This document shows, piece by piece, positions 1 through 10,990 of a DNA stretch of 64,000 bases. The stretch comes from Candolleomyces eurysporus (Eukaryota > Basidiomycota > Agaricomycetes > Agaricales > Psathyrellaceae): contig JANBPK010000919.1 of assembly GCA_027579435.1 (NCBI GenBank), positions 618,660-682,659 on the forward strand. Direction: 5' to 3'. A model generated the notes under the pieces. It did no database searches. It had not been told where the DNA came from and was given only the letters and a program-made list of their open reading frames with translations. Every line of letters starts with the position of its first letter. Position 1 is the stretch's first letter. The position numbers and the translations under genes are program-made.

Positions 1-82
1 GCCAGAATGAAAAAAGGTCCGTTGCATTTTGCCGGTGATCGTGCTTCAACGGTGTGGTGTCTCTTAGACTCGACCTGCAACC

Positions 83-2595
83 ATGTGCGGGATATTCTTT
101 CGCCTGTCAAGTGTTGGTGAAGAGTTCTCCAAGAAAGATTTCGATCGATTATGTGCAACCCTGCGCACATCCAATGCTGAACGAGGTGGGAGCTGGTTTC
201 GCGCCGTTCATTCAGCTGGACTGACCTCTGGACTGCAGGGCCCGATTTTCAGGCCAGCGTTATAGAACGCATTCCCCAAGGCACGGATACAGAAGGTTCT
301 GTAGAACTTGTTGCCGAGTTCTATGGATCTGAACTCAGGCTTCGTGGAGACTCCCCAATTCAGCAACCACACCAGAAGGATGGTAACATCTTGTGCTGGA
401 ATGGAGAAGTGCGGATTTCTCTTAATCGATGATATTCAAGTAATGGTGACCTTTGAAAGATTTTTGGAGGCCTTGAGGTTAGGAGATATGCAATATTCAG
501 CGTTGAATGCAGGCTAACCCACTTGCTTTGATTCCTTCTCCAGATCTCTGCCAAGGAAAACGATGGTGTCAAACTTATGGAGGAACTTGCTTGTGTGAAA
601 GAACATGATGAAGTCGTGGACATTTTTGCTCGAATAGAGGGACCGTAAGCCGCATTTTTCCCCCAAGGATTCGACAAAGCTCTGACGGTGATATTCAGAT
701 ATGCATTTGTGTTCTATCATGTTAGTTGCAATTCGTGTTTTTGCTGAAACCAGATTTGACAAACTGCCAGCCGCCTTCTTCACGTGTTTATTTTGCGAGA
801 GACCCATTGGGTCGAAGATCGCTGCTAGTCCACAAACCAACACCAGAACTCCCAACCTTATTGATATCTTCAGTATCCTCTGGCGATCCCCTTGTTCGTT
901 TTGAAGAGGTATCGACGGATTGCATTCACTGTTTCGATCTACCCTCCTTCAGGTCCCTGAAACTTGGAGGAGCCTCTACCGTGAGTTGCTAATAGTATTC
1001 ACTACGCTTACACGTTCAGTCACACAGAGCCTTCCCTTGCCAGTTTGAAGCTTTCGAAAAGTCCACCCTGCAGCTTTCAAGATGCGGCGGCGAGCCCCAT
1101 AATTCTGGCGCGCAATACGTAGGAGGTCATCGCCTACCCCAACATAGCTGTTTCACACCTATTCCTCCTCGAATTCGCAGGCACTACCTCCACGACTCAA
1201 CACCTCAGTACCGGAGGACGATCTCGTGATGGTCGAAAGCCTTGATGATATTCCGAGCCACTGGGTGAAGCCAGTCGATGACTTCTATAACCTGTTGGAC
1301 CGAAGTACATGGCTCCGTGTCAGAGACATTCCCCAAACAGGGTGAGCATGCTCATCCTTTGTGTGTGCGTGTACTTCTGATTCTAATAATCTGAATGGTA
1401 GACCGGCTGGGTCAGCAAGAGTGTCGGTTTTATTCAGCGGAGGCATAGACTCCACAATTGTTGCCTATCTCGCCCACAAGTACGTGATCTGTTTGCATCG
1501 CCCGCGTGTAGATGTGAAATGACTTCATTTCTTGACTGTAGTCATGTACCCCCGGATGAAGCGATAGATTTGTTCAACGTCGCCTTTGAAAATCCGCGGA
1601 AGATTCGGTTACAGCAAGCAGGAAATATAGAAGCCCTTCCGAAGAGGCAGCGGAAACGCGAGCGTGCAGCGTTGGACGCTACCCACTGGCAGGCGGAGAC
1701 GTCTTATAGCGTGCCCGATAGAGTGACCGGTCTTCAAGAACTGGAAGAGTTAAAGAAACTCTGTCCTGGGCGAAGATGGAACTTCGTAAGTTCACAGATT
1801 GTGTTCAAACTGTATTCACTTATGACGCTATAAATGTGTCAAGGTCGAAATCAACGTTCCCTACGAGGTGTGTGCACTGGGACAATCGAAACCAACGTTT
1901 TTTAACAGGTCGGGCAGGAATCCAAAGGTGCCAGACAACGAATTGAGATTTTAATGCTACCCTCCCGAACGGTCATGGATTTGGTATGCATGTATCAATC
2001 TTCCCGTTTACTAGTCAAATCATCGAAGTTTCGCAGAGCCTTGCCCTTGCGTTGTACTTCGCCTCTAGAGGCAAGGGCCAGATCAGAAGCGATATGAACG
2101 CTGATGCAACGCCCTACGAGAGTCCAGCAAGGGTTGTGTTAAGTGGCCTTGGCTCAGATGAACTCTTGGGTGGGTACGGAAGACATCGTTCAGCTTTCAA
2201 AACTGGCGGCTGGCCAGCTGTCATTGAAGAAGTGAGATCACCCAATAACTGTTGTCCTTATAATGACGAATCCCGTATAGTTGCAACTAGAAATCGATCG
2301 TATCCCTACAAGAAATCTTGGACGAGACGACCGGATCATCTCGAGTCATGGAAAAGAGACACGCTATCCGTTCCTTTCCCTGGACGTGGTTTCGTTCCTT
2401 GCTCAGTTGCCCGTGCACCTCAAGTTGGACCCGAGAGTGGAGACTGGGAAAGGCGACAAAACACTGCTTCGACTGATGGTCAGAAAGCTGGGTCTAGTAG
2501 AAGCCAGTAGTCGAAAAAAGAGGGCTATGCAGTTTGGCAGTCGCTCTGCGCGCATGGATAACGAGCAGAAAGGCGACGCAACTTTGTCTGAATAG
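83..2595 (+). CDS. Asparagine synthase domain-containing protein (ASNSD1-like)
   Basis: Two-domain glutamine-amidotransferase/asparagine-synthase-like protein. It starts MCGI, so residue 2 is the Cys expected at the N-terminus of class II amidotransferases. Spliced exons then give WNGE-IFGGLE and VYFARDPLGRRSLL (amidotransferase domain), the ATP-pyrophosphatase loop SVLFSGGIDSTIVAYLA near 1423-1480, and LSGLGSDELLGGYGRH at 2140-2185. The C-terminus has the characteristic ASSRKKRAMQFGSRSARM. At least eight introns are needed; one exon (460-477) is only 18 nt. Family knowledge: ASNSD1/YML096W proteins resemble asparagine synthetase but their reaction is not established, so I do not call it asnB. 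No frame break was noted in the exons I traced. The start is the first ATG with the required Cys2. Confidence 0.88.
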
Positions 2596-2813
2596 ACATA
2601 GGTGTGACCGACTACTACTGCCTTTTCGTGTGACCAAGTCAAAACATTACCACCGCCTGGTGAGAATATCTACTTGGGACTTCGTCACAACTGAATCTAT
2701 ATAGAAACCCCAGTTCTCTTCAATTTCTCATCTTCGAAAAAATGCCTTGTCGTCCTGTCTACCGGATATCTGAACAGAACTTCTCCCCATAGATTCACAG
2801 GCATGGCCTAAAC

Positions 2814-2821
2814 TATATATA
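2814..2821 (+). promoter_or_regulatory. TATA-like element
   Basis: TATATATA about 60 nt before the ATG at 2881, a plausible core promoter element for the downstream membrane-protein gene. The call rests on position and sequence only. Confidence 0.4.
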
Positions 2822-2880
2822 CTGGTCGGGAATATCTTGGGTCCCCATCGTTCCTTTCTCTTCGCTGGTCGAACCTCGTT

Positions 2881-4303
2881 ATGTCTTCCATTACCGTCGA
2901 TGACACTGATCCCAGGATCCAATACTTCCCTCGAGGTCAATGGAAGGCAAACGATGTCTGTTTGGCATGTAACATTTCATCCAGAAACATGAACGAGCTC
3001 CGGAAGGATGCGTTCAATTGTGAGTAGTTTCAACCTAACTTCAGGTTATTCAATGTTTAACCTTCGTCCACAGCTACATGGCATGCGGCGCCTGGGGCGC
3101 AGGTATGTAAATCAACGGCTGTGGTAGTTGGGAATGGTAGATGATGCCGCGGGCTACAGCTCAACTTCAGAACCATGACGATAGACTTCAACTTCTCAGG
3201 TATTTTCACCTTTACTTCGTCTCTATCACTCAGTATTTTGATTCCTTCCAATAAGGCTCCGATGCTTTCGTCAATTTCATTTTTTTTTCGAAGAACGGAC
3301 GAGAGGGGTCGCACTCGAGATGATGGTCAATCGAGTTTGTTCCTCTCAGTGGACAAGGGCGACCGGCAAAGGCTTCCTCTCACTTTGGACCGGTGGGAGT
3401 CCCGAGAACTGCAGCAACAGTATCGCATCTTCCCGTTCCGGGCCCCTTCGACAGAACCAGGGAACCATACCTTGAACATCCAATTCACTCGTAACGATGC
3501 AATGGATGTACCAGTTACGGTTGCTCTAGACTCCATTCGCTTTAAACCGTAAGTTTTTCCGCCTTGTCCAGTTCACTGGACTCACTGTTTTCTCGATTAG
3601 GCTATCTAGCAACAGTGGTAGTGATGACAAGTCTTCTACTCAGAGTCAGGCGGACTCTGGTACTGCACCCACCCAGGACGACACTGGTACTGTGCCCACT
3701 CAGGATCCAGCCGCAAGCCCTACTGATACTGGCAGCGCAACACCGGCCAGCAGCCAGTCTGGCGATACCTCGGGACAATCTGGCAGAACCATAAACATAG
3801 CCAAGATCGTTGCGCCGGTCGTAGCAATAATTCTTCTTTTGCTTCTTCTTATCGGTATTTTGTTGTGCTGGAGGAGAAGACAGATCAAGAAACATCGACG
3901 CCTCAAAGCCAGTATTCGTGCTTTCCAACCCGTCCCATTCGATCCCTACCCTCACAAACACCCTTACCCCTTTTACCAGCCGCAAGATACGGAGGTCGAA
4001 AAGCCAGCCCCCATTGTCCCCGCATATTCACAGCGTGGTTCCCGCCCAACGTCATTGCTAATTCATGATGGGGCAGTATTCGAACCGCTGCCGCGCTTCA
4101 GCACATCCGGGGACTCCCTCTACCCGAATCGGCATCCGCTGAGAAACTCTGCCGATTCGACGTCGCAACCATCCTTCGTTTCGTACGAGCAGCAATGGAG
4201 ACTGGCTGCGTCCCAGAAGCGACCTGTTTCCACGGTGGCTGACGGGAAGTCGCCAACGGAACCAACTCCTGCTTATCCACACTTCGTTGTTGTCAATCGA
4301 TAG
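2881..4303 (+). CDS. Single-pass membrane protein with ectodomain and Ser/Thr-rich stalk
   Basis: Begins MSSITVDDTDPRIQYFP, an opening typical of a large agaricomycete family of cell-surface proteins with a galactose-binding-like ectodomain. No cleavable signal peptide is visible. After several short introns come a beta-rich stretch ending VTVALDSIRFKP, a Ser/Thr/Pro/Asp-rich linker with repeated PTQDDTG-like units, and one strong membrane segment (IVAPVVAIILLLLLLIGILLCW, about 3808-3873). An RRRQIKKHRR stop-transfer patch and a Pro/Tyr-rich cytoplasmic tail follow, ending VVVNR. A run of nine T (3280-3288) inside an exon appears one base too long for the downstream frame if the preceding 56 nt is an intron. 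Alternatively that stretch is exonic and the frame is continuous. Function unknown; likely surface sensing or adhesion by architecture. Confidence 0.7.
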
Positions 4304-4627
4304 CTTCGACAGAAGTTTCCAGGTCGCCCCGTAACCAGCCCCTTATGTACTATATACACATCTACCTATACATACACTCATTCTTACCCATTCGCTTGGT
4401 TCGCCTTTGTACTTATCATATCACTTAAGTTATAAAGATGTTTGCGTAGCCTAAATTTCTCTCTTAATATCATTGGGTGTCAGCTCCTGGCTAGCGTGCA
4501 AAAGAATGAACATGGTGAAAGTAAAGAAATTAAAAATGAAGGGTCCAACACTACGGAAAAACGAAGGGCAGTAGCAGCGTCATAGGGTATCGTATGCTAT
4601 CTATGGATCGGATTCACAACAAATGGC
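4304..4627. other. Convergent 3' intergenic region
   Basis: The 3' ends of the membrane-protein gene (+) and the secreted-protein gene (-) face each other here. The stretch is AT-rich with ATATA runs near 4350-4360 and has no further coding signal. Confidence 0.5.
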
Positions 4628-6053
4628 TCAGAGCGTTTCGCGAGCGAGTCGTCGAGGACGATTGAATCCACCCCTTCCGAAGCCACCATTCCGACCTTGG
4701 TTGCGGCCTTGCCCATTGTTCTGACCGTTGTTCTGGCCGTTGTTCTGCCCATTGTTCTGGCCGTTGTTCTGCCCATTGTTGGCACCGTTCTGGCCGTTGT
4801 TGGCACCGTTCTGACCGTTGTTAGCACCGTTCTGGCCGTTGTTGGCACCGTTCTGGCCGTTGTTCGCNCCGTTCTGGCCGTTGTTCGCGCCGTTCTGGCC
4901 GTTGTTGGCACCGTTGTTCTGACCGTTGTTGGCGCCGTTGTTCTGACCGTTGTTGGCACCATTGTTGGCGCCGGCTTCAGCAGCAGTGAACTAGGGNAAA
5001 AAAACCAGTCAGCGTGACTTACAGACGATGACGAGACCTGGACACTCACGTAGACACAGTCATCCAAGGAACCGTGCTGAGCAACGGGGACAATGACGGG
5101 CTGATGGTTCGAGGCAGCGTTGATAGAGCAGAGACGGTAGGCACCAGCGGGCAGACCATCCGTCACGTCGGCGGTAAGGACACCACCTGCAGCAGGAGCG
5201 TTGAGACCCTTGAAGAATCGGAACTCTCGGGGGTTCGTAGGAGTTGTCTGATCCAAGGCCTGCAATTGCTCGACGACGACGTGAGAATGACCGAGAATTT
5301 GACCGTTACCGTTCAGTTGCTGAGGAGCGGCGAAGTAGTTGGCCTGGGCGTTGACGAAGTTACCAGTCACGAGGTTTCGGATATTCATCCTGATCGTGAA
5401 CTGCTGGTTGGGAGGAACAGTACCACCGTTGGGCGGGAACTCGAACTTGCCCGAAGGCATGTTATCAATGGAAGGAATAGCACCGATGGGGGCAGGGTTG
5501 CAAGAACCTCCCTGGATTTGCTTGCCATCGGTGATAGGAAGGTTGACGGTCAAGCAGAAGTTGATGAAGTTGTTCGTCGAGGTGAGCGAAGCAACCTGGC
5601 CTGCAAGTAACAGTTGGTCAGCAGCTGTAGGATCTAATGCGTACGTCGATGACTTACCTGCAACGGGAGGGTCTTGACCATTGTTTGCGAAACCGGGGGC
5701 GATGACAGCGGGATTCAAAGCTACCAAAAAGCACATTTAGAATCCCCACTAACGCGGTAGAAAAACGAGCACGCACTCAGAGAGGTCTGGGGGTCATTAT
5801 TGCCCTGATTCCCGCCGTTCTGATTGTTGTTTCCGCCGTTCTGGTTGTTGTTCCCGCCGTTCTGGTTGTTGTTCCCGCCGTTCTGGTTGTTGTTGCCACC
5901 ATTCTGGTTGTTGTTGCCGCCATTCTGGTTGTTGTTGCCGCCGTTCTGGTTGTTATTACCGCCATTACGATTGTTCTGGTTTCCCTGAGCAGAAACTTGG
6001 GAGAGGAGGGGAAGGAGGAAAAAGAGCGAAGATAGGGTGCTGGCGACCTTCAT
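4628..6053 (-). CDS. Secreted fungal protein of unknown function with N- and C-terminal Asn/Gln-rich repeats
   Basis: An N-terminal signal peptide (MKVASTLSSLFFLLPLLSQVSA) is followed by about eight QNGGNNN units. A conserved central domain of about 200 residues comes next (LNPAVIAPGFANNGQDPPVA, then VASLTSTNNFINFCLTVNLP and DGLPAGAYRLCSINAASNHQP). The C-terminus returns to NNGQN/ANNGQ repeats and ends GRGGFNRPRRLARETL. The central domain is shared by many fungal secreted proteins, some mislabelled ribosomal protein S17 in databases; its role is not known. Three introns are supported. The last exon begins FTAAEAGANNG after an acceptor at about 4990, and this puts the stop at 4628-4630 and not further downstream. 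The N at 4868 fits a Gly codon, so here N is a true ambiguous base. Likely wall- or matrix-associated by composition (inference). Confidence 0.78.
4710..4970 (-). repeat. Coding minisatellite, ANNGQN units
   Basis: Imperfect 12-18 bp tandem units, read on the minus strand as AAC-AAC-GG(T/C)-CAG-AAC with occasional GCC. They encode the C-terminal Asn/Gln/Gly tail of the secreted protein. Confidence 0.8.
5815..5975 (-). repeat. Coding minisatellite, 21 bp QNGGNNN units
   Basis: Roughly seven 21 bp tandem copies with synonymous variation between GGC/GGT/GGA and AAC/AAT. They encode the Asn/Gln-rich segment directly after the signal peptide. Copy number is likely to vary between strains. Confidence 0.85.
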
Positions 6054-7159
6054 TTTTAAAAATTGAAATTAAAAGAGACTTCGCTGAAGTCGAAAAGGAA
6101 GGAGGGACGAAGCCGGGAGGAAGCTGACAAGCTGCATCCTGTATCAGTATGTGGAGGAGGAGGAGAGGATGTCGGGCTACTCACAAAGAGAGGAAGAAAG
6201 ACAGCGCCAGCTGCAAAACGACCGAATGAACGAAGAGGGGAAAGGCAACTGGGTCAGAAGCTGGCTAGTTCTTGGCCTTTATATTGCTTGGTTACGGCAG
6301 TCCCACCAAGTTTCCACGGAAACCTGGTCCGTCGAATCACGATGAGTATAAGTTCAGCCAATAGAAAATATCACCGTTAGATGGTTCACACAGTCAGGAA
6401 CCTAACGACCGCCTCCATAGAGCTCGATACATATGCCTCGACCAGGTCGTGAGGCAATTGGCCTGCAGGCACCTACGCAGACTGCGCTCTGAGTCCGCTC
6501 TGTGAAGTAGCTTGAAACAGCATAAGATAAAGAGCGTAGTCAGCGATTTTCGCGCATCGTTATACACGTTCGCGATCAAAAAACAGGACACCCGAAAGTC
6601 AGAACCAGGTACCAATACAGTGGATGGGTTACTAACCGAAGCATCTAGCAGCGCTTGACCCAGTCTTCTGGGCCAGGGTGATACATTCAAATTTTCATGG
6701 CTCTAGCTTCATCAGAGACCTGATATTCGGCATTTGATTTGTCTTCCCAATGCGCACCGGGTAAAATAAACTTGATAGAAAGCACGAAGCAGAGCCAAGC
6801 CCAGTACAAGGTCCAAATGAGGGCAAAGGGGACAAATAGCCGGCAGCTCACCATTGGTGCAGTCAGTCCAAGCGCGAATAAAGATAGATCAGTCAACGAA
6901 CAAACATCATTACCTACAAAGCATTAGCACCGACAACAACTGGGGTTCAAGCAACGAGGATCAGTGCTAACGTTTTTCATCTCAAAGCATGTCATTTCAA
7001 CAGGTTGCCATGGGTGTTCCAATGTCTTGGTCGATACATTGGCGAACGTTGGCATAGAGGACCGGGCTCCCGATTCGCATGGTGAAGTGGAGCGTTATTA
7101 ATATACAAAGTTCTGCGAGATGCCCGAGTGAATGAACAATGGTGTTGGCATGAGTGACA
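6054..7159. other. Intergenic region with one weak small membrane-protein ORF
   Basis: Promoter side of the secreted protein (a TATAAAG box on the minus strand near 6277-6284) and 3' side of the SAP30-like gene. The only coding hint is on the minus strand at 6687-6896. It has a hydrophobic stretch (FVPFALIWTLYWAWLCFVLS) followed by a polar tail ending DEARAMKI, and could be the last exon of a small spliced membrane protein. No convincing start or family was recognised. Confidence 0.35.
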
Positions 7160-7880
7160 TTAAAACCTATTTCTATTCCCTTTCGCCTTCTCGACAGCGC
7201 ACATGAAAGACGCGAGCGTATCGACCTCCTCTCGTCCATTAATAGACAACGATTCTCTGAAATGCTTCTCTACAATCTTCGCAAGCACGCCGTGAAGGTC
7301 AGCGACATCTGCAAGGGTGGGAGTGCGGTATGGAAGGTCTTCTTCCAGTAGCCGTGAGCTTCTTCTGTGGCTCTCCCTGGATTCGCGGTGAGGCCTGTTG
7401 GCTGGGGTCTGGCTCGCGGATGGACTAGGAGCTCTGGATACGGTTCTTCCTGCTCCACCGAGCAATAGTGGTGCCGGAGGGTCGTCTGGAAGAACAGGGG
7501 ATGGATAAATTTGAGGGACTATGTCGAACTGCACCATATAACGGTGCAGGGCGTGCATTGACATCTTGTTGAACTCGACCTAGGACCAGGTAAACGTAAG
7601 CGTCTTTCGCGGAGAATGAGGGTATGAACACAAACGCACCAGGGAGAGCCTGACCTCTCCATCGTTTGTCTCCTTCTTCGAGGTCTGTGCAACCGCGGAG
7701 GATGCATCTACTCGCTTTCGCTTGACGCGGGGCTCGCCGTCGAGCTTGTCTGCTGCTTGGCGTTTGGTGCCTCCACCGGCCGTTGAGGTGGATGGCCCAA
7801 AGTAAGAGGCGTCGTCGTTGACTTTTTTTACGTGCTTGAGGTCTCGAGCGCGACGAGGAGGCAGCGGCGACGGGGGCAGA
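7160..7880 (-). CDS. SAP30-like Sin3/HDAC complex subunit
   Basis: Probable subunit of the Sin3-Rpd3 histone deacetylase complex, acting in the nucleus. It opens MSASAPVAAASSSRSRPQA, followed by a basic segment (GEPRVKRKRVDASS). After one intron (7580-7654) comes the putative Sin3-binding region: VEFNKMSMHALHRYMVQFD, a disordered Ser/Pro linker, then ADLHGVLAKIVEKHFRES and EEVDTLASFMCAVEKAKG. The pattern of short helices around the HRYMVQF and FMCAV segments matches the SAP30 C-terminal domain as known in fungi. The frame changes at a run of seven A (plus-strand T, 7823-7829); six would keep a single frame, so one base is probably excess. Divergent from chorismate synthase with about 230 bp between starts. 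The family call is by motif recognition and is moderate. Confidence 0.6.
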
Positions 7881-8012
7881 GGCTGACATGGCTGGATGAG
7901 AGTGATGCAAGTGCCCCAACTTCGACCTCAGCACGTCCAATGATCAGCCCGCCGGCATCCAAACCGGCATCTAAAATTATCTCAATTTCCGACAGCCTCC
8001 TCCACAAAAAAG

Positions 8013-8019
8013 TATATAA
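8013..8019 (+). promoter_or_regulatory. TATA-like element of chorismate synthase
   Basis: TATATAA about 95 nt upstream of the ATG at 8112, inside the shared divergent promoter with the SAP30-like gene. Confidence 0.4.
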
Positions 8020-8111
8020 GCTTGCCCTTGCATTGGCTTTCGTTTCTTCCTTTCTTTCTCCCCGACCGTCCCCTTCAACCGATATAACAAGAACCCAGCT
8101 ATATCCTCGCT

Positions 8112-9619
8112 ATGTCGACCTTTGGCAAACTTTTTCGAGTCACCACCTACGGCGAGAGTCACTGCGCCTCGGTGGGTGCAATCATCGACGGATGCCCCCC
8201 AGTGAGTCAGCCAGCTTGAGCGATTTTCGAAAAACCCTCTCTTATGATTTCTGTAGGGTCTTGAACTCGATGTCTCTGATATTCAAGTCCAACTGAGCCG
8301 CCGAAGGCCTGGCCAGAGCAACCTCACCACCCCGGTAGGTTGTCCCCCAGATCTTGGTGTCTCCGATGATTAAGGGGCTTTCTACGCTAGAGAAACGAGA
8401 AGGACCTCGTCCACGTCCAGTCCGGAACTGAGCATGGCGTTACACTCGGAACCCCGATTGGATTGCTCGTTAAGAACGAGGATCAACGACCGCATGACTA
8501 TTCCGAAACTGACTTGTACCCGCGTCCCAGTCACGCCGATTACACATATCTCGAGAAGTACGGTGTAAAGGCGAGTAGCGGAGGTGGTAGAAGCAGTGCA
8601 CGCGAGACTATCGGTCAGTATACCGCGTTTCTAATTGCTACACCCGAACTGATTTTAAGATCTTTGATTGCGCTCTAGGTCGTGTGGCAGCAGGCGCCAT
8701 CGCTGAAAAATATCTCAAAGCCGTCTATGGTATCGAGATTGTTGCATTCGTCTCATCAGTCGGAAAGATCCATCTCCCCGCACTCCTTTCGCCCCCTTCC
8801 CTCACTCCCTCTGATGACAACGAGGACAACGACAATGTTGATGACGCCATCTCTGAAGAGTTCAGAAGCCTCCTTGAAACAATTACCAGAGATGAGGTTG
8901 ACAAGCATCCAACCCGATGCCCTCACAGCCAGACCGCAGAGAAGATGACCCAGGTAAGTGCTGTTACAAGGGAATCGTTCAATGGCCTAACATCAAATAA
9001 GCGTATCATTCGGGCTAAGGATGCATCCGATTCGATTGGTGGGACGGTCACCTGTGTTATTCGCAACGTCCCCGCTGGATTGGGTGAACCCGTGTTCGAC
9101 AAATTCGAGGCGGAGTTGGCCCATGCGATGCTGTCCATTCCTGCCACTAAGGCTTTTGAAATTGGATCTGGGTTCCGTGGTACTGAAGTGCCTGGAAGCA
9201 AGCACAACGATGCCTTCATTCGCAGGCCCGATGGTAGCCTCGGCACCAAAACGAACTGGAGTGGTGGTGTGCAAGGAGGGATCACCAACGGTGAAGCAAT
9301 ATACTTCCGGTGAGTTGTATCCATTGTATCAGTCCAGGATGCCGACCAATTGCACCCATAAAGCATCGGCTTCAAATCTCCAGCAACAATCTCTCAACCT
9401 CAGGCGACGGCTCAGTACGATGGTACTCCCGGAACTCTAGCTGCTCGTGGTAGACACGATCCCTGCGTTGTTCCCCGTGCCGTCCCCATCGTGGAGTCAA
9501 TGGCGGCGATCGTCGTCATGGATCAACTTCTGCAACAAGAAGCTCGCAAGGCTGCCGCAAGTCGTCTCCCACCCATCAAGACGCTTCCTCCGACGATGGT
9601 CATGCCAAAGGGGGTCTAA
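8112..9619 (+). CDS. ARO2: Chorismate synthase
   Basis: Catalyses the last shikimate step, 5-enolpyruvylshikimate-3-phosphate to chorismate, feeding aromatic amino acid synthesis in the cytosol. Diagnostic segments in order: [20 protein letters not shown] at the start (family signature 1), [14 protein letters not shown], the [15 protein letters not shown] motif, [12 protein letters not shown], then after introns [50 protein letters not shown] and a C-terminus ending VMPKGV. Six or so introns. Fungal enzymes are bifunctional, with an NADPH-flavin reductase activity (family knowledge). An acidic loop rich in Asp/Glu (8815-8850) enlarges the central region. All exons join in frame. Confidence 0.95.
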
Positions 9620-9796
9620 TGAAGGCTACAAAAACGGGTACAATGAACCAGGCGTGATGTCGTGACCACTACGAGTACAGATGATGCGATGCATAGAATA
9701 CAAAATACAATGTAACAATACCGAAAGCGTGTAGTACAAGTCAATAAACCAAAGAGTTCGATAGAAACGACACGGGAAAATGACACGGGAAAATGG
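9620..9796. other. Convergent 3' spacer
   Basis: Separates chorismate synthase (+) from the minus-strand WWWW/Cys-tail gene. It contains a short direct repeat 'gacacgggaaaatg' (about 9768-9795) and no coding signal. Confidence 0.4.
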
Positions 9797-10809
9797 CTAA
9801 TAGTATTCTTCGTCCGGGTCGTCTAGACACCGGCAGCACACAATCGGCTGAATATGCCACCACCACCACTAAATGACCAATATATTTGTTGAATTCGCGA
9901 CTCTAATGGAGGAGCATAAATCTCACCTTAGGATTCCACATACGACCTGGCCAACTGCCAAACATGACATCAATCTCCTTGGAAAGGCGTCTTTCAATGT
10001 CGTATTCACAGCCTAGAAGGCCACATTGGCACACGTGTGGTCCAGAAGAAGTCGAGTCCCGGCGCCGTCCAAGCAAGGGAGACCTCTCGTTCAGATGCCC
10101 GAGGAAGGGGTCCCCTTGGAAGGTTTTTAGCATGCGTTCATGCTGCTTGATTCGTTCACGATAGCGGCGCTTGTGTTCACCCCTCCGCGCAAGAATGGAA
10201 ACGCGCTGCCCCAGAGTGCCCCATCCTGGTTTGGACACTGGTTCCTCTGAGTGGAATCGAAGTGGGGCAGATATCGACGATGAGGGCGAGCACGATCGCG
10301 TGGAGGATGTAGATAGGGTGTGGCGTCCGTCCGTGGATCGAAACAGGGCGCTTTGACGGAGGCGATTGAGGCCAGATGTGATGCGCACTCTGGGCCTGAA
10401 TGTCACGCGAGAATCGGTTGATCTCATCGTGTTCCCCTGCAGGTCGTCTGGGGTCGGGGTCTCATCCTCAATATCCTCGGCAAGGACCAGACCTTCGACC
10501 GTTACTTCGAGATCGGCAGCATCGCTTAGGGTTAGGCCTCTCAGTTGTGCGACCACTTCTTGAGCCAGGCGATTGGGCTCGACGCTTGAACACCGTGATG
10601 GGCAAAGAGAGGGGAGATTTGACCCAGTTTCGCTGGTAAGCTCCGGTGCACGCCCAGATACGTCATTACCATGAGCTATATGAGAGCGCGTGCCTTAATT
10701 CTCTCGTCAGTGGTCTGAAATGAGGAGGCGTACCGCAAGGCCAAGGGACCGTCAATGAAGCTTGCGGAGCTCGTAGATGTGGGATGGGCGTTGTGGATTC
10801 ACTGGGCAT
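9797..10809 (-). CDS. Uncharacterised protein with basic helix and WWWW/CCRC tail (about 298 aa)
   Basis: Not recognised as a named family. Three exons join cleanly in frame: 10734-10809, 9927-10675 and 9797-9868. The start is MPSESTTPIPHL; the first intron runs gtacgcct to catatag. The middle is Ser/Arg-rich with RVTFRPRVRITSGLNRLRQ, a basic helix RRGEHKRRYRERIKQHERML and a cysteine pair in HVCQCGLLGCEYDIERRLSKEIDVMFGSWPG when read through. The last exon encodes four consecutive Trp, then HIQPIVCCRCLDDPDEEYY and stop, which looks like a conserved terminal motif rather than noise. No signal peptide or membrane span. A zinc- or membrane-surface-binding tail is conceivable; the function is open. 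Confidence 0.65.
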
Positions 10810-10990
10810 CGTAGGGAAGGTTCTGGGACACAGAACATGGATGGGAGAAAGGCAAGGGCGTGGCTCCGCATTCAATACATACGGCACACGACTTATTACA
10901 TACTGCAATGCATCGAAGGTGCAAAGTCGAAAGCGTGTGAAATCCAGTGTCAACAAGTGCTTCGCTCCGCGCCTGCTAATCTCCTTCTGC

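Noticed and set aside
5074..5610. 178-codon plus-strand frame
   Set aside because: Antisense to the conserved central domain of the secreted protein; no start context or family.
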